Below, one piece after another: positions 18,837 to 30,827 of a stretch of 64,000 nt of DNA. The stretch comes from Martensiomyces pterosporus. Taxonomy: Eukaryota; Kickxellomycota; Kickxellomycetes; Kickxellales; Kickxellaceae. The stretch lies in assembly GCA_025201845.1 (NCBI GenBank), contig MU603942.1, positions 53,785 to 117,784 on the forward strand, given 5' to 3'. The position numbers and the translations under genes were made by a program. The notes beneath the pieces were generated by a model. That model saw only the letters and a list, made by a program, of their open reading frames with translations. It made no database searches and was not told the DNA's origin. Position 1 is the stretch's first letter. Each line of letters begins with the position of its first letter.

Positions 18837-19409
18837 GTTCTGTCGAAAATAAAGCGATTAGTAGCGTGGCTATTACTGTGGAGGCAAGAGAAGGACGTGG
18901 GTGGGGCATGGAGAGGAGCAGGTCTCGAGTGGGAGTTGGGAGGCTGGTGTAGTTTTATATGCGGCCCCACACCTCCTACCCTAACCCTTCCTGACAATAG
19001 CGCGGGTTGTTTTTGCTGCATCCAAGCGGCGATTAGCCCAGGTTCTCTCTCTTCCGCCTGCACCCGCTGCTCTGCTGGAGAAGCAGTCGGAGGGCGCCAA
19101 CCTTCGCCTGGCTCTACGCATCGGCGCTAGGCGCCCTGTCCCCTGAAAAGCAAAGCAGACATTACGCCATTTTCGGGAATACCAGCATCATCTGCTTTGC
19201 GCTAATCCTCTCTGCCAGGCGTTGCGGAATACCGCGGCTGCCTTGCATGAGTTAAAAGTGGGATTTTGCGCACACTTGCTTTTCGCAACAATGGATCTTT
19301 GGGTTCTCGGTACCACGGGTTTTCCACCTCATTCTCGGCCGCCTCAGCAAGGCTGATAGTTTGTTAGAATGACTGTTTGAAGAGAGGCAGCAGTGAGACA
19401 TTACTGAAA
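18837..19409. other. Intergenic stretch upstream of the synthetase gene
   Basis: About 570 bp between the synthetase start and the Vac8 stop. It should hold the synthetase promoter; no RNA gene or conserved frame is seen. Confidence 0.5.
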
Positions 19410-21379
19410 TCAGCGCTGTTGCCAGCAGCTGAGGTCCTGGATAAGAGCCAGCACTTGCCGAGCAAGCGCACTCGTGCGCCCCAACTCTCCTCCGCTCAAC
19501 GATTCGCCATCGACCGTCGACTGCTCGCTATCTAGCACGGGAGCCGCATAGCCACGCCCCTCCGCGCCCTTTCCCTTCGCCCCGCCAGGCAGCGCAGCGA
19601 CCGACGACGTCGAAACGACCGAGCAAGTGGAAGCAGTCGACACGCGCATCTTTGCAATCTCCTCCACTGCACTGACGATCTCTCTATCGCCAGAAACCAG
19701 GCTTTTGAGCTCCTCTGACCCACTGCTGAGCAGGGCCAGCACGGTCCACATGGCCACGGAGCGGACATTCGACCCGACACACTCCGACCCCCCGAGAACA
19801 GCCACAAAGTACGCCCTAGCCCCGCCAAACGGCTCATGCCACATGCACACAAACTCCTTGCTCACTTCACTGGAGCCCTTGCCTGCCAGGCTGCCCAGCG
19901 TCAAAGACGCGTTGTACTGAGTCTCGTGCTGCTCGCTATGCACGAGTGGGAGCAGCAGCTGACACACTCCCTCATGCACCAGGTGCTTGTAGAGCTGCCC
20001 GTTAAGTGCAAACACGCTCAGTGCACCCGCCAGCTCGCATATAGCCCTCTCGTGTGTTCGCTGGTCCATTAATGCAGTTTTAATGCGACCGAATAAACCC
20101 GAGTCAATGAGCGGCTGTTTATCCGAGTCGCTGTTAGCAGCCAGATTGCGGAGCGTTGAGATGACGTGGCATTGCAATTCGGGCTCGTCAGCTTGCGGCA
20201 CAAGGTCGACAAGGTCAGGCAGAAACCCAGCACATACAATCGGACCCTCATTGCTCGGATGTATCGACAGGTTGCGCAGGCAGGCAGCTGCAGATGTAGC
20301 CAGGACGGTATATGCCGATTGCAGCAGCGGGAGGACGACCGCCAGGCCTCCCTGGACTACCACCGCGATCTGGTACTGGCTGTCGGAAGCCAGGTTACGT
20401 AGTGTGAGGATGGCCTGCGACTGCACCTTGGTCGTTGCTACCCTAACTAGCCGGAGCAACGCGTGGATGAGCGCAGGCTCCGTGTCCCACAGCAATGCTC
20501 GGCCACTAGCATCCACGGCGATATTGCTCAGAGCTGTGGCAGCGTAGTACAAGACCTCTTCATCGTAGGATCCAAGTAATTCGACTAGGACGGGCACAGA
20601 GCCGGCGCTGATGAGCTGTTGCCGGTGCTCAAAAGCGTGCGTCATGTTGAGCAGCGCGCCGGTCGCATTTCGTTGCACGCGCAGGTCCCGCGACCTCGCT
20701 AAGCGGGTGAGTGGGATGAGGGCGCCGCTGCGGGCAATGTCGTTCTTGGCTTCCTTTGCGGTGGCTATGTTGGTTATGCACCCGACGGAGTTGATTTGCG
20801 CATCGATGCTGGGGGACAGCATCTGCCTAACGAGTGCCTCGAGACCACCCATCTTGACTACCAATATCTTGTTCTCCACGTTGCGTGTGAGGTTGCCCAA
20901 CGCTGCAGATGCTCCGTGCTGAACGTCGGTGAAGGAGGATTGCAGGAGGTACATGATGGGCTCTAGGGTTTCGTGCGAGACGGGACGTACGTCGTACTCG
21001 GAGATCTCGCTGAATGCTGTAGCGGCCGACAGCTGTAGGTGGTGGATGTCGGAGTGGGCTAGTGTGGTGAGTGCCTGGAGCGGCTCGCCTTCATAAAAGC
21101 TCACTCGCATGTCACCTACATCAAGGCGCTGTTTGCAAGGGATGGTGCATGCTGGGTGTGGCTGGTGTTAGCGTGCAGTCTATAGGTCCCAGATACGCAG
21201 AGCGGAATTTGCCAGGATACTGCCAAGCAGCTAGGGCACTTACTTTCGAACAGCCTTACCAGTGCTGCCACTGCTTGCCGCTCCCTGTCTGCTAGCAGGG
21301 GCTCGTGCTCTCTGGTTTCGTCGTCGGCTCCAATCTGACAGCACTGGGGCTGCAGGATGGCTGAGAAGCTGGCACCCAT
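19410..21379 (-). CDS. VAC8: Vac8, armadillo-repeat vacuolar membrane protein (two exons)
   Basis: Exon 1 is 21379-21244 and exon 2 is 21115-19410, joined across a 128-nt intron (donor GTAAGT, acceptor GTAG), giving 613 aa. Exon 1 encodes MGASFS, an N-myristoylation site (Gly2, Ser6), and a CC pair at 14-15 suited to palmitoylation, then PLLADRERQAVAALVRLFE as in yeast Vac8. Exon 2 holds about eleven ARM repeats, with blocks such as NSVGCITNIAT and RVQRNATGALLNMTH near-identical to the family. Vac8 anchors to the vacuole and acts in vacuole inheritance (with Vac17), homotypic fusion, nucleus-vacuole junctions (with Nvj1) and selective autophagy (with Atg13). The C-terminal Ser/Gly-rich part is not conserved. 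Yeast Vac8 is 578 aa. Confidence 0.95.
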
Positions 21380-21869
21380 CGTGCTTTGTAGCCCGTTGCG
21401 CCTTGTGGATAAATGCTGGGGACTATGAGTTTGGTGATGCCAGGGGCTGGTGAGATGCGGCTTTTCAATATCAAGCTGGTGCTGATGCCGGAAAATATAT
21501 ATCAAGTCCTTGTGTTCGGAGGCTCAATAGTAAGCAAGCAGGAGCAAATGAAAAGGCAGAAGCAGCAGAGAGGAAGGAAGAAGGCGAAAGTGAGAAGGCG
21601 AGAGAGAAGAGCACTTGGGTGCGGGGCAGATGAGTCTTGCAAAGCCACATTTCCTTGGATGCGCATGGCTGAGGAAAGACGCCAGCCAGAGAAAGCGAAT
21701 GGCCCTTTCTCTCTCCACGCTTCCACATAGAGAAGTTCATTGTTTTCTAGTTAGACTTCAGATCGCATTGCCATCAGAAGCGACTTGGCACCACAGATGG
21801 AGGAATGGGAAAAGGCAGAATGTATAATGAAGATAGCATAAGCAGAAAATAGAGAAAAATATCTTTTTT

Positions 21870-22932
21870 TTACTTGCGAAGTGACTGGATCTTGACACCG
21901 CCATAGTATCTGTGGTTGACATCCAGCAGACGCAAACCACGGGCCTTTGCAAGCTCGGTGGGAATCCGCTGGGTCTGCAGCGCCTCAAAAGTCGCCTTAA
22001 TAACATTCATGGGGTTCCTTGACCCATGGATCTTCCCCGCCAGATCCTGGATGCCAATGCACTCACACACCTCATGGATCATTGGCGCCACACGGCATCC
22101 GAATCCCGGGCGGCGCGCCCACAGTTGGAGCTTTGTAGCCTTGAACTTGTGCTCGATATCATGGTAAATAGTGCGGTCATCGTACCGAGGGAAGTGCTGC
22201 ATGTTCTTAATGGCCTGACGGGTGGCCTTCAAGACAGCCTTCGACACCTCCGCGTTCTTGCCCTCGCCATAGCCGGCCGATCCCTTTCCGTTGCCCACGA
22301 CAACCATGGCGTACATCGACGGAATCTTGCCCTTTCTGGTCATCTGCACCGTGCGCTTGACCACCAGCGTCTTTTTGGAAAGCTTCTTGAACTGCTCGTA
22401 GGGAATCAGCAGATCCTCGGACCAGAAGAGCTCACCCTCGGTGCTGAAGATGTCGGCCTTGCGTGGCGGCATCTTTGGGTACTTTATCGAGAAATCGTGG
22501 GGTGGCTCGAACACGTTGTGCTCCTTGTTCACCAGTTCAGCGATGCTGCTGCTCGCTGCTAGGTTGGCCCCAACCTCTTGGGCCTTCTGCCGCTTCCAGA
22601 GTTCAATGATCGAGCTGTTATCGGTGATGTCGTCGTAGATCGGATCGAACTCGACGAAATCCGGAAAGTTCTCTGCGTCGCTGAGCTTCACCAAGCTGCC
22701 GCCCTTGCGTGCAGAGACGCAAGCACTGGTAGAAACCATGCGCGCGGCTATTTGCAAATATGTATATATAGACGCGTGTGGGCCGTTAGTTGCGAGTAGA
22801 ATGTGCCCGTATGCTGTGCGTAGGCATTTGGAACAAAGGAATCGTCCGAGTAGCACGCTGCAGCATGCCCTTATTGTGTTTCTTACCGCCAGCAGCCCGA
22901 ATCCCCTGCGAAATCCTTAGCGCGACAGACAT
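21870..22932 (-). CDS. Mitochondrial small-subunit ribosomal protein S5 (uS5m), two exons
   Basis: Exon 1 is 22932-22887 and exon 2 is 22747-21870, giving 307 aa. The 139-nt intron has a GTAAGA donor, an AACTAAC branch-like motif and a GCAAATAG acceptor. The long frame of exon 2 has no ATG upstream of 22739. Splicing adds MSVALRISQGIRAAG, a basic amphipathic mitochondrial presequence. The S5 N-terminal double-stranded RNA-binding fold is clear (KRTVQMTRKGKIPSMYAMVVVGNGKGSAGYGEGK), followed by the C-terminal S5 domain (LWARRPGFGCRVAPMIHEVCECIGI and GSRNPMNVIKATFEAL). uS5 lies at the mRNA entry side of the small subunit and supports decoding fidelity. It is divergent from the gene at 23315. Confidence 0.92.
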
Positions 22933-23314
22933 GTGTTTATGGATAAATTTTGGGCAACTAAAAAGACAAGGCGTGTCCGTAGAGGAGGCAGAATGACAGA
23001 GCAAGGAAATTCTGAGGAGGAAAGGCCGCAAAGTACAGCGCTGTGGTTTCTAGACAGCATATGCTCAGCACATTTTTGCAGCAAGCAAAGAAGGCGTGCA
23101 GCTTATCGCTCAGGTAATACCCTGATCGATCAACCAATGATCGAGCACCGCATGGGCGAGGCCCGTTATGCAAAACGCCTCCAAGGCGAATTTGAGAGCA
23201 AAATTGCAAAACCGCGCTCTTTTATCCTTTTCAACGTCTCGCACATACTCTCTGTTCTTATCACCCCCGACTCCATTTCGGCCGACTCTGCCGCTGATTC
23301 ACCAGTAGGAAACA

Positions 23315-23773
23315 ATGGAGGCATCGAGAAGCACTATCATTAAATCGCTTTTGGCGCGCGAGGGACCCAAGACAATGAACCAGCTGTTCGTGGCCCTACA
23401 CAAGTCGTTCCCAGAGCAATTCCGGGGTGTCTCTCGGCACAAGTTCAAGCGCGTGTACCTGAGGAACTTGAAAGAATTCCAGCACATCAAGGTCAAGCCC
23501 TGCCGCGAGTCCGAGTTGCTTGAAAAGCTGCGCGCAGACCCCGAGAGCCGTGTTGGCCACTTGGACAAGGTGGCCTGGCTGATCCACATAGGCGATTCAC
23601 TGGCTCCTAAGTATACATCGGGGAGCGTTGATCTGAATACCAGCCACAAGACCATTTTGGATCGGATCGAGACCGAGAGGGCGAAGAGCAAGGACTTTTG
23701 GGAAGGCAGGAGCAACACGCCGCACGACTGGAGGGCTGTGCTGGAGGCTGCTGGACACAAGACTACCCTTTAA
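23315..23773 (+). CDS. Unrecognised 152-aa protein with a winged-helix-like N-terminus
   Basis: Predicted 152 aa from an ATG at 23315. The first about 60 residues (IIKSLLAREGPKTMNQLFVAL...SRHKFKRVYLRNLKEF) look like a small winged helix: helix, helix, a basic third helix, then a short strand pair ending HIKVKP. The remainder is charged, with a C-terminal helix (HDWRAVLEAAG). The start lies 383 bp from the divergent start of mitochondrial S5, so the two may share a promoter. That pairing and the basic character make a mitochondrial ribosome-associated role possible, but I do not recognise the family. There is no obvious presequence. Confidence 0.65.
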   Translation: MEASRSTIIKSLLAREGPKTMNQLFVALHKSFPEQFRGVSRHKFKRVYLRNLKEFQHIKVKPCRESELLEKLRADPESRVGHLDKVAWLIHIGDSLAPKYTSGSVDLNTSHKTILDRIETERAKSKDFWEGRSNTPHDWRAVLEAAGHKTTL

Positions 23774-24643
23774 AAATGCAGAGACGAGCGGATTCAATAA
23801 ATGGGCATCGGGTATGATACATGCATGAACGGGCGTGCATGGGAAGGAGGGGAGATGATGCTAAGAACGAGGGTGCTGCTCAAACCATATTGCTGCCTTC
23901 GTATACCCGATGCAGCTACCAACCCCACCCGGTATTCGCTTCATGTTGTAATATGCAGTGTTTCAGCTTCAGGGAAACGCCCTTTCTCGCTTTATAATTC
24001 TAGCCAACAGCCTGATAATCCCGCTGAGAATGGCAAGGCTCTATCATGAAGCTAGACGCTGGTTTACCGACACGATAGCAAGGATCCACACTGCGCCTGC
24101 AATGCTGCAGTGCTGCATTCAACATCTCATCTACTCAAATACGAAAGGGGATCGTGGATGCACAGGCAGCCCGCCAATATAGGGAGGGCGTGTTCCCTGT
24201 CAGAGATACAAACCAATGCAGCGATGATGCACCTTTCAGGGACACCCAGTCGCAGTAGATCTGGTACGAGTGGGAGCACAGGCGACATGCAGTCAATAGA
24301 GTCGCTTGAGAACAATCACTAGGATCCCCACGCTAAGGTGGCCCCTTTGGCTCGCCTGTTGCTCAACGGCTCTGTGGTCTATTTCATAGACAGACAGGAC
24401 CGTCACCATAGAGTGTCTGTCCATGTAAACTCTCTGATCGATAAGTGCTGTATGTTCCGCGGTTGCATGGGAATTTTGATCACCGGCGATATGTCAATGC
24501 AAAGGTTGGGTTACAGGTGCTGGGCATACATCCAGCCGAGCGAATATCGCAGTGGCAGGGGAGTGCGGCCCACAGCACAAGTCTTGGTTGACATACAAAC
24601 CACACGTATGCGAGAGAAATCTTGAGCCTGGTGCCTGATCTCT

Positions 24644-24848
24644 AAAAGTGGCATTTGTTTCCAGGCACAAGAGTCCTGTTTAGCGTAGGCAGCTCAAAGC
24701 ACGGCAGCAGCGCCACTTATATACCGTTGCAATGGGGGGGAAAAGTGGCATTTGTTTCCAGGCACAAGAGTCCTGTTTAGCGTAGGCAGCTCAAAGCACG
24801 GCAGCAGCGCCACTTATATCACCTGCACACCGTTGCAATGGGGGGGGG
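24644..24848. repeat. 97-bp tandem duplication
   Basis: Two near-identical copies begin at 24644 and 24741 (AAAAGTGGCATTTGTTTCC...), both ending GTTGCAATGGGG. The second copy carries an extra about 10 bp (CACCTGCAC) before the shared end. It is in non-coding DNA. Confidence 0.92.
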
Positions 24849-24860
24849 GGTTTTTTTTTT
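24840..24860. repeat. G11-T10 homopolymer junction
   Basis: Eleven G residues are followed directly by ten T residues at the end of the 97-bp duplication. The exact lengths are prone to sequencing error. Confidence 0.85.
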
Positions 24861-25600
24861 AGTAACCTGCACTCTTCGTATTTGTGTTGCGTGCTAAGCA
24901 GCCATTTATTTTCCTACCACACATGCGTTCCTTCCTCAAGCAGCTGAACAATGCAAAGACAGGGCATTGAGGCATTCCAGATTTGTATCTACTTGTCCGG
25001 CGACAAGGGGCGACAATGAGGATATCCGAGTTGTCTATGTAACTCGTCATGGCGGCCACAGTGCCCGAGAACTCAGATACAGGATAGCGAGCAAATCCAA
25101 AGAACACATATGAAAACATGTAGGGGTGTCTCCACTGCGTAAAAGAGGCTCTGCTGTCTCCGAGACACCTTGTCAAAAAGGAGGCAAAGACACATTTGAT
25201 TTTACTGCCTGCCACTATTTGGTTCTTTCTGGCTGTACCCGAGGCATGGTCTTTAGCATGTTGGGGATGCTGCTTCTTGATTGTGCCACTCCAGCTGAAG
25301 TCTCCTTTGTCTCCCTCGTGCGCCCTCTCTGTGTCCACTATATCTCTACATGCAAAAGAAGAAAACAATGCGTGTTTACAGGCATTCACGTATACTGTTC
25401 ATTGTGGGGCTGAAGAGCCCAGCAAGTACTTGGGCAGCGCTTTTCCATGCCGCTTCGAAAAATCACTCTTTCCCTCTCTCTTGCTCACTTGAAATCCTCT
25501 GGAGGCACTGCCCGTGCCCAGCACCAAAAGTCCATACATCTTTAGCGCAAAATCGCAATACACTCGCATCTCAAGTCGGTGTTTCTAGCAGCTGCTTCCA

Positions 25601-28600
25601 ATGTTCTGCCATCGCCCACCTTTACGCAGCCTAGAGCTGGTAGGTGCCCAGAGTCGACGCGCTGGATATGCCCTGCTTGTGCTCGCCTTGCTCTTTGAGC
25701 TGAGACGTGCAGCGGGTTACCTCTTAAGCAGCGGCAGTGGACGCTGCGGTGACACTGAATCGCCATACTCGCTGGGCAGCGACTGCCTTCGTCTCGGGGT
25801 AGCCTGGCCACTAGTCAATGCCACCATCGGCCTCGCCATCGCTCTGGCGAACATGATATCAACCCCACACGGATCAGACTCGCCATCCACTTGCAGCCTT
25901 GCTAGAGTGCACAGCCTCTCTGGCGTAACCTATTTCGACAACCGCCTGCGCCTGGGTGCGATTACTCTAGCCACAGCAGCAATCAACGTTGCTGCTCCGG
26001 CCGCCTTTATATTTGGCTTGGGTGGTGGTGCAGCCCGCGATTACCACATCTCCTATTGGCAGTCATATATGTTGTTTTGGCTTGTCGCAGAGTACACCCT
26101 GGTTCACAGTTACGCCAAATTCTATTGCTCAGCAGACCGGTCTGCATACACGGGTCTGTTCCACTGGTCGTTGATTGTCCTTATCACAGCGCAGCTATCG
26201 GTGTGCAGCATTGCCGAGATCTTTTACTTGTTTCTCTCAAACAAGCATGCAAGTGAGCCCATTTGGCGGCAGCCAGCCACATCTCACGCAAGCTTTGTCG
26301 CCATCACTTCATCAGCTGCGTGTGCTGTTGTTGTGCTGCTGTCCCTGACTCACAAGAGAGCGTTCTGCCTTCCAAACAATCGCACAGCTCGGATCAACGT
26401 GTCGACAGAAAGCGTAGGCCCCATCGACCCAAGAGTGGACGCGAACGAGCACACAACCCCGCTAAGCACAGCGCGCGCTGACCAAATGCCGCTTGTTGTG
26501 TCGCCAGAGTACAGTGCGTCGATATTTGATTTCCTTACCTTTTCGTGGGCCAGCCCGCTGCTGCGTCTAGGAAGAAAGGTCACCATCGATAGCGGTGATC
26601 TATACCACCTGGAGCCCAAAGACCGCCCGCTTGCCCAGTGGAGAAAGTTTGCGCAGAACCGAAAGAAAGGTCGGTCCCTGCTCGTGTCCCTTTATTTTGT
26701 GTTTCTGCCAGAGCTGCTTGTGCAGTGCCTCCTCACGCTGCTTGGTATCTTTTTATCGTATGGCGAGCCGTTCCTGATGCAGAGAATGATGAAGGCAATC
26801 CAGCAGCATCATAATCACGGCAGACGAGAGGGTCTGGGGTCTGGGAGCGTCGACTACGCCAGGATTCTGGATGCCTTTGGCCTCTTGCTTGTCGGCACAT
26901 TTCAGACCTTCGTTTCAAATCATAAGGCCTGGATTCGCGAGAACGTCTATTTCAAGCTGCAAGGGCTGTTTACTGCCGAGCTGTCCGCCAAAGCTCTTCG
27001 TCGCTGCAGAAGCACAGCTGCTAGCACAAAGCCTAGCGCGGGTGAATCAAAAAAGGGGGAGAGTGCGCAGGCTAAGGATGGCAATGATACCACAGCAGCA
27101 AGTAACGGCCGAGTTATCAGCATCCTGACATCTGAATCGCGAACCCTAGGCGGCATGTTCTCGACGCAGTTTAATACGCTGTTTATACCAGTCAACATCT
27201 GCATTGGCGTGTGGTACCTATACAGCCTCCTGGGAATCTCCGCGCTAATTGGGATAGCCATATCTGTGCTCCAATATCCGCTCAATTCGTTTCTGGTCAA
27301 ATACACCAGAATATACGACCGCAAACTGAGGTCGGCGAACGACGAGCGAGTGTCAATGATCACAGAAATGTTCCAAGGGATTCGCGCGATCAAGCTGTTT
27401 GGATGGCAGTCCAAGTTCGTTGAAAGAGTCAGGGCCACGCGCGAGAGGCAGCTCGTCACTGGTTGGAAGCTGATGCTCATCAAGACGCCGATTGGGATTA
27501 TTTCTTCGCTCACGTCGTCCCTAACCTTGGTCGTGGTGTTTGCTGCCTATACTGCTGTGTTTGGCAACAAGGTAACGGCGGATGTGGTTTTCACATCAAT
27601 GTCTGTGTTCAGCATGGTGCGCTCAGGAATCGACGAGATCTCTAGAGCCATCCCTAGGGTGGTCCACTTTTTTGTGTCGCTGGATCGAGTCGAGTCGTTT
27701 ATGGCCCAAGGGCTGATGCAGCCCTTGGAGGACCGCGTGGCTGTAGATACGGATGCAGAGGTTGTCGGGTTCGAGAACGCCAGCTTTACGTGGTCCGCTG
27801 AAAGTCCCAGTGGCCAGGCACAGGGTTACACACCAAACACACTGGCCTCGCGTGCTAGCAGCACACCGGCATTGTCCACCGAGCGGACGCCCTTGCTATC
27901 CAGAAAGTTCAGTGCTGCTGAAGCATGCGACATCGACGCCGGCAATGAGGCTCGTCAGTTTTCGCTAGACGACATCACGCTTCGATTCCCTGTTGGCGGG
28001 TTCTCTATCATCATGGGTCCAACTGGCTGTGGAAAGTCGTCGCTGCTTTCAGCGCTGGTTGGAGAGATGCAGCTCACAAGCGGCCGCATTCTTATCCCGA
28101 CTGCAGACTCGATGGATGTCAATAGAGAAATAAGTGGTGGGCAGTACCGTGAGGTGGCCGAGCTGTCAGGCGAGGGATTGGTTGCAACAAATATTGCTTA
28201 TGTATCCCAGGAGGCGTGGCTCCGCAATGCGACAATCCGTGAGAATATCCTTTTTGGCGAGCCCTATGTTCAGGAGCGTTATGAAGAGGTGCTGCGAGTG
28301 TGTGCGCTCAAGCCAGACTTGCGTATTTTCAAGGCTGGCGATATGACGGAAATTGGCGAGCGTGGAGTTACGCTTTCTGGCGGACAGAAGCAGCGTGTTG
28401 CCTTGGCACGGGCCGTGTACTCTAGCCGTCGCATTCTGCTCATCGACGACTGTCTTTCGGCTGTCGACGCACACACGGGAAAGCACATTCTTAGCATGTG
28501 TCTGCTTGGCAAAACCCGGCTGATGCGCGGTCGAACAAAAATACTAGTCACCCACCACGTCTCCGCGTGTCTTCCGCACAGCGACTACGTCGTTGTCCTC

Positions 28601-30827
28601 AAGGATGGCCGTGTTGCGCTCAGCGGGCCCCCAGACCATGTTCAGTCGAGTAGCCACTTCTCCAACGAGTTCGCCGACATCGGCGGGTCAGAGAGTGCAG
28701 TGGCCAGCAGTGGTGATGCAGCGGCAACCAGCAGCGGCGGCGCTAAGCAGGAGGAGGCAGACGGCTGGACGCAGAGCGTCAACGACCTTCAGACCGAGGA
28801 TGAGTATACACGTCAACGGCAGCGTGCTCTCTCCGAGCAGCTAGGCGAGGCTTGTGGCGCGCATGTATCAATCTTGGACGGGGTGCTTGTTGATGATGAA
28901 GAGCGCGAAACGGGGTACGTGCAGCCGCAGGTCTGGCTGGGCTACATTCGCAGATGTGGAACGTACAGACTGTGGTTGCTGATACTGGTGCTAATCATGT
29001 TTAACCGTAGCGTCGGCATTAGCCAGGACTATTGGCTTCGCCTGTGGGCAAAGTCCGCGTCGGAAGCGTCGACCCCAAATCACTCAGCTACATACTGGCT
29101 TGGCGTATACCTCCTGATCGGAGTAGCAAAGTCCATCATGCTAATGGGGGCTCCGCTGCTATTTACAAGCATTCGTTTAAAAGCTGCGCGCAAGATCCAC
29201 GAAGAGCTGGTTTCCCGCATCCTCAGTGCCACGCCACGGTTTTTTGATAAGACGCCGATTGGTCGCATCACAAGCCGCTTCTCATCGGATATGAGTGTCA
29301 TTGATGACGACCTCATGAGCCTGCTGATGTCCCTCATCTACCAAATAATAAATACGGCGAGTGTGCTCTTGGTGATCTCCCTTGCCTCGCCGTCCTTTAT
29401 TATAGTCGCCGCTGTGTTTGGTGTGCTGTACTTCACCCTTGCTGCCGAGCACCTGAACTCTACGCGCGAGCTGAAGCGCCTGGAGGCCATTTCAACGTCG
29501 CCGCTTCTCTCGCTGTTCAGCGAGATCATCGCTGGCACCGTGTCCATTCGCGCGTTCGGTGCTCAGCATCAGTATATCAAGGAGGCCATAAACAGGGTGT
29601 ATTCAGCGAACCGTGCGGACTACCTTGTGTGTGCTGCAAACTGGTGGTTGGTTACAAGGCTGGAGTTCCTGGGATCTGTAATCACTTTTTCGGCTGCTGT
29701 GCTTATCCTGCTCAATCTAGACCGGCTCGATCCCAGCATGGCCGCGTTCATCCTTGTCTATGCAGTCTCATTCACAAACACAATGAGGTGGTGTATAAAT
29801 GTGTACAGCTACTGCGAAATAAGCATGAACTCGGTTGAGCGCATCAACCAGTACCTCAAGGTCGAGCAGGAGCCGCCGCTCGAAGCAACCCCAGAGAACA
29901 AGCCGCCGCCTGTCTGGCCGCAGACCGGTAACATTGAGGTCGAGGACCTTGTCATCGAGTACGTCCCCGGTGTGCCCGTGCTCCACGACCTGTCTCTGTC
30001 GGTCAGGCACGGAGAGAAGATTGGCGTTGTTGGNNNNNNNNNNNNNNNNNNNNNNNNNNNNNNNNNNNNNNNNNNNNNNNNNNNNNNNNNNNNNNNNNNN
30101 NNNNNNNNNNNNNNNNNNNNNNNNNNNNNNNNNNNNNNNNNNNNNNNNNNNNNNNNNNNNNNNNNNNNNNNNNNNNNNNNNNNNNNNNNNNNNNNNNNNN
30201 NNNNNNNNNNNNNNNNNNNNNNNNNNNNNNNNNNNNNNNNNNNNNNNNATCCGCTTTAACCTGGATCCCTTTGGCGAGTACCCCGACGAGCTTGTCTGGG
30301 ACGCACTGAAGCGAGTGTATCTGGTTCGTGAGCGCGGCAGCCAGAGCACCAGTGCCACTGCTAGTGTCTACGAGGGCAGCAGCGGGGGCTTGAGTGACAG
30401 CACTCTTGAGCACATGAGCGGAATATTCACCAGCCTCGATGCCGAGATCAAGGAGAACGGCCAGAACCTGTCTCTTGGCCAACGCCAGCTTGTAGCTCTT
30501 GCGCGTGCGCTGGTGCGCCGGTCGCGCCTGATCATCATGGACGAAGCTACTGCATCCGTTGACTTTGACACTGACAGCCGCATCCAGCGCACGATCCGCG
30601 GGCCCGAGTTTGCCAACTCGACCCTGCTCTGCATTGCGCACCGCCTGCGCACGATCATCGACTACGACCGCATTCTTGTGCTGGACAAGGGCAGGATCGC
30701 GGAGTTTGACACGCCATGGAACCTCCTGCAGAAGGGCAGCAGCAGCATCTTCAAGGCCATGTGCATCGAGTCTGGCGAGCACGAGTATCTGTTTGGGGCT
30801 GCCCAGCGCAAGAATCAGGCTGACTAG
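25601..30827 (+). CDS. ABCC-type (MRP/Ycf1-like) full ABC transporter, interrupted by an assembly gap
   Basis: The frame runs from an ATG at 25601 to the gap at 30034 and resumes at 30249 to a stop at 30825-30827, about 1,740 aa in all. Order: about six N-terminal hydrophobic segments (a TMD0-like region), linker with FDFLTFSWASPLLRLG, first membrane domain, NBD1 (Walker A GPTGCGKSS near residue 805, signature LSGGQKQR near 925, Walker B LLIDDCLSAVD with the Asp typical of ABCC NBD1), acidic linker, second membrane domain, NBD2 (signature LSLGQRQ, Walker B IIMDEATASVD). NBD2 Walker A falls in the gap. Relatives export glutathione conjugates, metals or bile-acid-like anions, often into the vacuole. 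The frames before and after the gap differ by one base, so the N count is not the true length. The extreme N-terminus could be longer if upstream exons exist. Confidence 0.93.
30034..30248. other. Assembly gap (215 N)
   Basis: A run of 215 N inside NBD2 of the ABCC transporter, starting just before the expected Walker A. Flanking frames do not match for a 215-base insert, so the true missing length differs or includes an intron. Confidence 0.99.

Larger units (their letters stand above)
23774..25600. other. Non-coding stretch upstream of the ABCC transporter
   Basis: About 1.8 kb without a credible gene. It holds a 97-bp tandem duplication and a G/T homopolymer pair near 24840-24860. The final few hundred bases should be the transporter promoter, and an upstream exon of that gene is possible. 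Confidence 0.45.

Noticed and set aside
24859..25389. 176-codon minus-strand frame
   Set aside because: It has no ATG near its start and no recognisable features, and overlaps the likely transporter promoter.
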